Shown one piece after another: positions 5,523-6,378 of a DNA stretch of 6,378 nucleotides. The position numbers and the translations under genes were made by a program. The stretch covers positions 1 through 6,378 of the forward strand of contig CAZYKR010000254.1 of the NCBI GenBank assembly GCA_964648005.1, written 5' to 3'. Origin of the DNA: JAGQTE01 sp964648005. GTDB taxonomy: Bacteria > Actinomycetota > Acidimicrobiia > Acidimicrobiales > Acidimicrobilacustridaceae. Within the stretch, counting starts at the first letter, position 1; each line of letters starts with the position of its first letter. Below the pieces are notes generated by a model, which saw nothing but the letters and a program-made list of their open reading frames with translations, did not search any database and had not been told where the DNA came from.

Positions 5523-6035
5523 CTACCCGTCGAGCGCCAAGCGCGGCGTCGTGCGGGCGCGCTCGAGCTCGAGCAGCTGGCGCTTGCGATCCAGCCCGCC
5601 CCCGTAGCCGACGAGATCGCCGCTCGAGCCGATCACCCGGTGGCAGGGCACGATGATGCCGATGGGGTTGCGGCCGTTGGCCAGACCGACTGCTCGGGCG
5701 GCGCCGGGGCTGCCGATGTCCGCCGCCAGCTGGCCGTACGAGATGGTCTCGCCGTAGGGAATCCGCAGCAGGCCCTCCCAAACGCGGCGCTGGAACTCGG
5801 TGCCGTCGAGCCGCAGTGCCACGTCGAACGAGGTGCGCTCGCCCCGGAAGTAGGCGTCGAGCTGTTCGACCACGTCGGCGAAGGCGTCCGGGTCCTCGTG
5901 CCAGTGCTCCTGGTCGGGAGGCGGATGGGTCTGGTCCTGCATGCGCAGGTGGGTGAGCGTGCCATCGGTGCCGGCGAGCGTGATCGGACCGACCTTGCTG
6001 GGCACGGTGCGCGAGACGAGGTCGATGACGGTCAT
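5523..6035 (-). CDS. ogt: Methylated-DNA--protein-cysteine S-methyltransferase
   Basis: This 170-residue suicide repair protein transfers alkyl groups from O6-alkylguanine (and O4-alkylthymine) to its own cysteine. The acceptor lies in IVPCHRVIG, Cys131. Other hallmarks are present: RIPYGETISYGQLA (Tyr100), GAARAVGLANGRNP with the base-flipping Arg114 and Asn123, and GYGGGLDRKRQLLELE after the active site. The N-terminal 75 residues form the usual ribonuclease-H-like domain, and there is no Ada-type zinc/regulatory domain. A short C-terminal extension (RARTTPRLALDG) follows. The start at 6035 has GGGAGG 5 bases upstream and overlaps the alkA stop as ATGA, so the two genes are almost certainly translated from one message. 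The stop lies 8 bases from the end of the convergent hydrolase gene. Confidence 0.96.
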   Translation of the reverse strand: MTVIDLVSRTVPSKVGPITLAGTDGTLTHLRMQDQTHPPPDQEHWHEDPDAFADVVEQLDAYFRGERTSFDVALRLDGTEFQRRVWEGLLRIPYGETISYGQLAADIGSPGAARAVGLANGRNPIGIIVPCHRVIGSSGDLVGYGGGLDRKRQLLELERARTTPRLALDG

Positions 6036-6378
6036 GGTTGCCTCCCGGGGGGCCAGGTGTTGATCGGATGGTCGGTCGCCGCCCACAGGTACTGCACGGC
6101 ATAGGCGCGCCACGGCCGCCACCGCGAGGCGTGCGCCGCCAGGGCCGCCGGCGTTCCCGGCAGGCCGAGATCGGCGGCAGCAGACCGCACGCCGAGGTCG
6201 CCCGCCGGGAAGGCATCCGAGTCGCCGAGCGCACGCATGGCGATCATCTCGGTCGTCCACGGACCGATGCCGGCCACGGCGTCGAGGCTGCGGCGGGCGC
6301 GGTCCCAGTCCGCACCGGCGTCGAGATCGACCGCGCCATCGGCCAGCGCCGCCACCAGTCCGGCAAGGCAGCGGCGCC
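6032..6378 (-). CDS. alkA: DNA-3-methyladenine glycosylase II, C-terminal part (cut by right edge)
   Basis: The last 114 residues of an HhH-GPD superfamily glycosylase are present. The helix-hairpin-helix GIGPWTTEMIAMRALGD is followed by DAFPAGDLGVRSA, in which the Asp of GDLGVR (codon 6197-6199) is the catalytic acid that attacks the glycosidic bond of alkylated purines. The closing segment SRWRPWRAYAVQYLW is typical of AlkA-type enzymes. The frame stays open to the edge, so the 5' part lies beyond 6378; the GTG at 6355 is internal and should not be used as a start. In many actinobacteria this domain is fused behind an Ada-like zinc and AraC-type module, so the missing part could be either an AlkA N-domain or a larger Ada-AlkA fusion. 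The stop overlaps the ogt start by four bases. Confidence 0.92.
   Translation of the reverse strand, partial: RRCLAGLVAALADGAVDLDAGADWDRARRSLDAVAGIGPWTTEMIAMRALGDSDAFPAGDLGVRSAAADLGLPGTPAALAAHASRWRPWRAYAVQYLWAATDHPINTWPPGRQP
6041..6046 (-). promoter_or_regulatory. Ribosome binding site of ogt inside the alkA coding region
   Basis: Read on the minus strand this is GGGAGG, 5 bases before the ogt ATG. It lies within the last codons of alkA, which supports coupled translation of the pair and fixes the ogt start. Confidence 0.65.

Noticed and set aside
4341..6104. Long plus-strand open frame of 587 codons spanning the hydrolase and ogt
   Set aside because: Its translation is an Arg/Ala/Gly-rich shadow typical of high-GC DNA; the hydrolase in another frame and ogt on the minus strand have full catalytic motifs.
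1..6378. CRISPR arrays, insertion sequences, tRNA or rRNA genes
   Set aside because: No regularly spaced repeats, transposase motifs, cloverleaf sequences or conserved rRNA stretches were seen on either strand.

Overview
The window is high-GC, tightly packed DNA with strong third-position G/C bias. Three genes have no Shine-Dalgarno sequence and instead carry a TANNNT-like hexamer 6-8 bases before the start codon, which is the leaderless architecture common in Actinobacteria. The gene content (a free-standing SCP2-like protein, a DUF1330 protein, a MerR regulator with an uncharacterised C-terminal domain, and an alkA-ogt pair) fits an actinobacterium, possibly an acidimicrobial lineage. That placement is an inference from style and not from any marker gene.

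Layout. A MerR-type regulator (46-903, +) converges on and overlaps by 66 bp a small gene (838-1377, -) encoding an SCP2-like lipid-binding domain behind an N-terminal hydrophobic helix. A 95-bp divergent spacer separates that gene from a DUF1330 protein (1473-1964, +). Next is a 118-bp intergenic region holding a perfect 10-bp inverted repeat and a separate 10-bp palindrome. It leads into a PAPS-dependent sulfotransferase (2083-3009, +). After 46 bp containing a palindrome and a TAGCAT box comes a 388-residue protein resembling the CmcJ/AsaB-type non-heme iron oxygenase-like family (3056-4222, +). Its stop overlaps the start of a secreted alpha/beta hydrolase of the S33/proline-iminopeptidase type (4219-5514, +). 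Eight bases later, on the opposite strand, lie ogt (5523-6035, -) and the 3' part of alkA (6032 to the right edge, -), overlapping by ATGA.

Working together. The clearest functional unit is alkA-ogt: a base-excision glycosylase and a direct-reversal alkyltransferase for alkylated DNA, translationally coupled, with the 5' part of alkA (and perhaps an Ada regulator) off the right edge. The sulfotransferase, oxygenase-like protein and exported hydrolase run in the same direction. The last two are coupled, so they may act on one small molecule, but no scaffold-building gene is present and the substrate is unknown. No mobile element, CRISPR array, tRNA or rRNA was seen. No fully novel system can be demonstrated here. 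The most unusual items are the oxygenase-like/hydrolase pair, the membrane-tethered SCP2 protein and the palindromic promoter regions.
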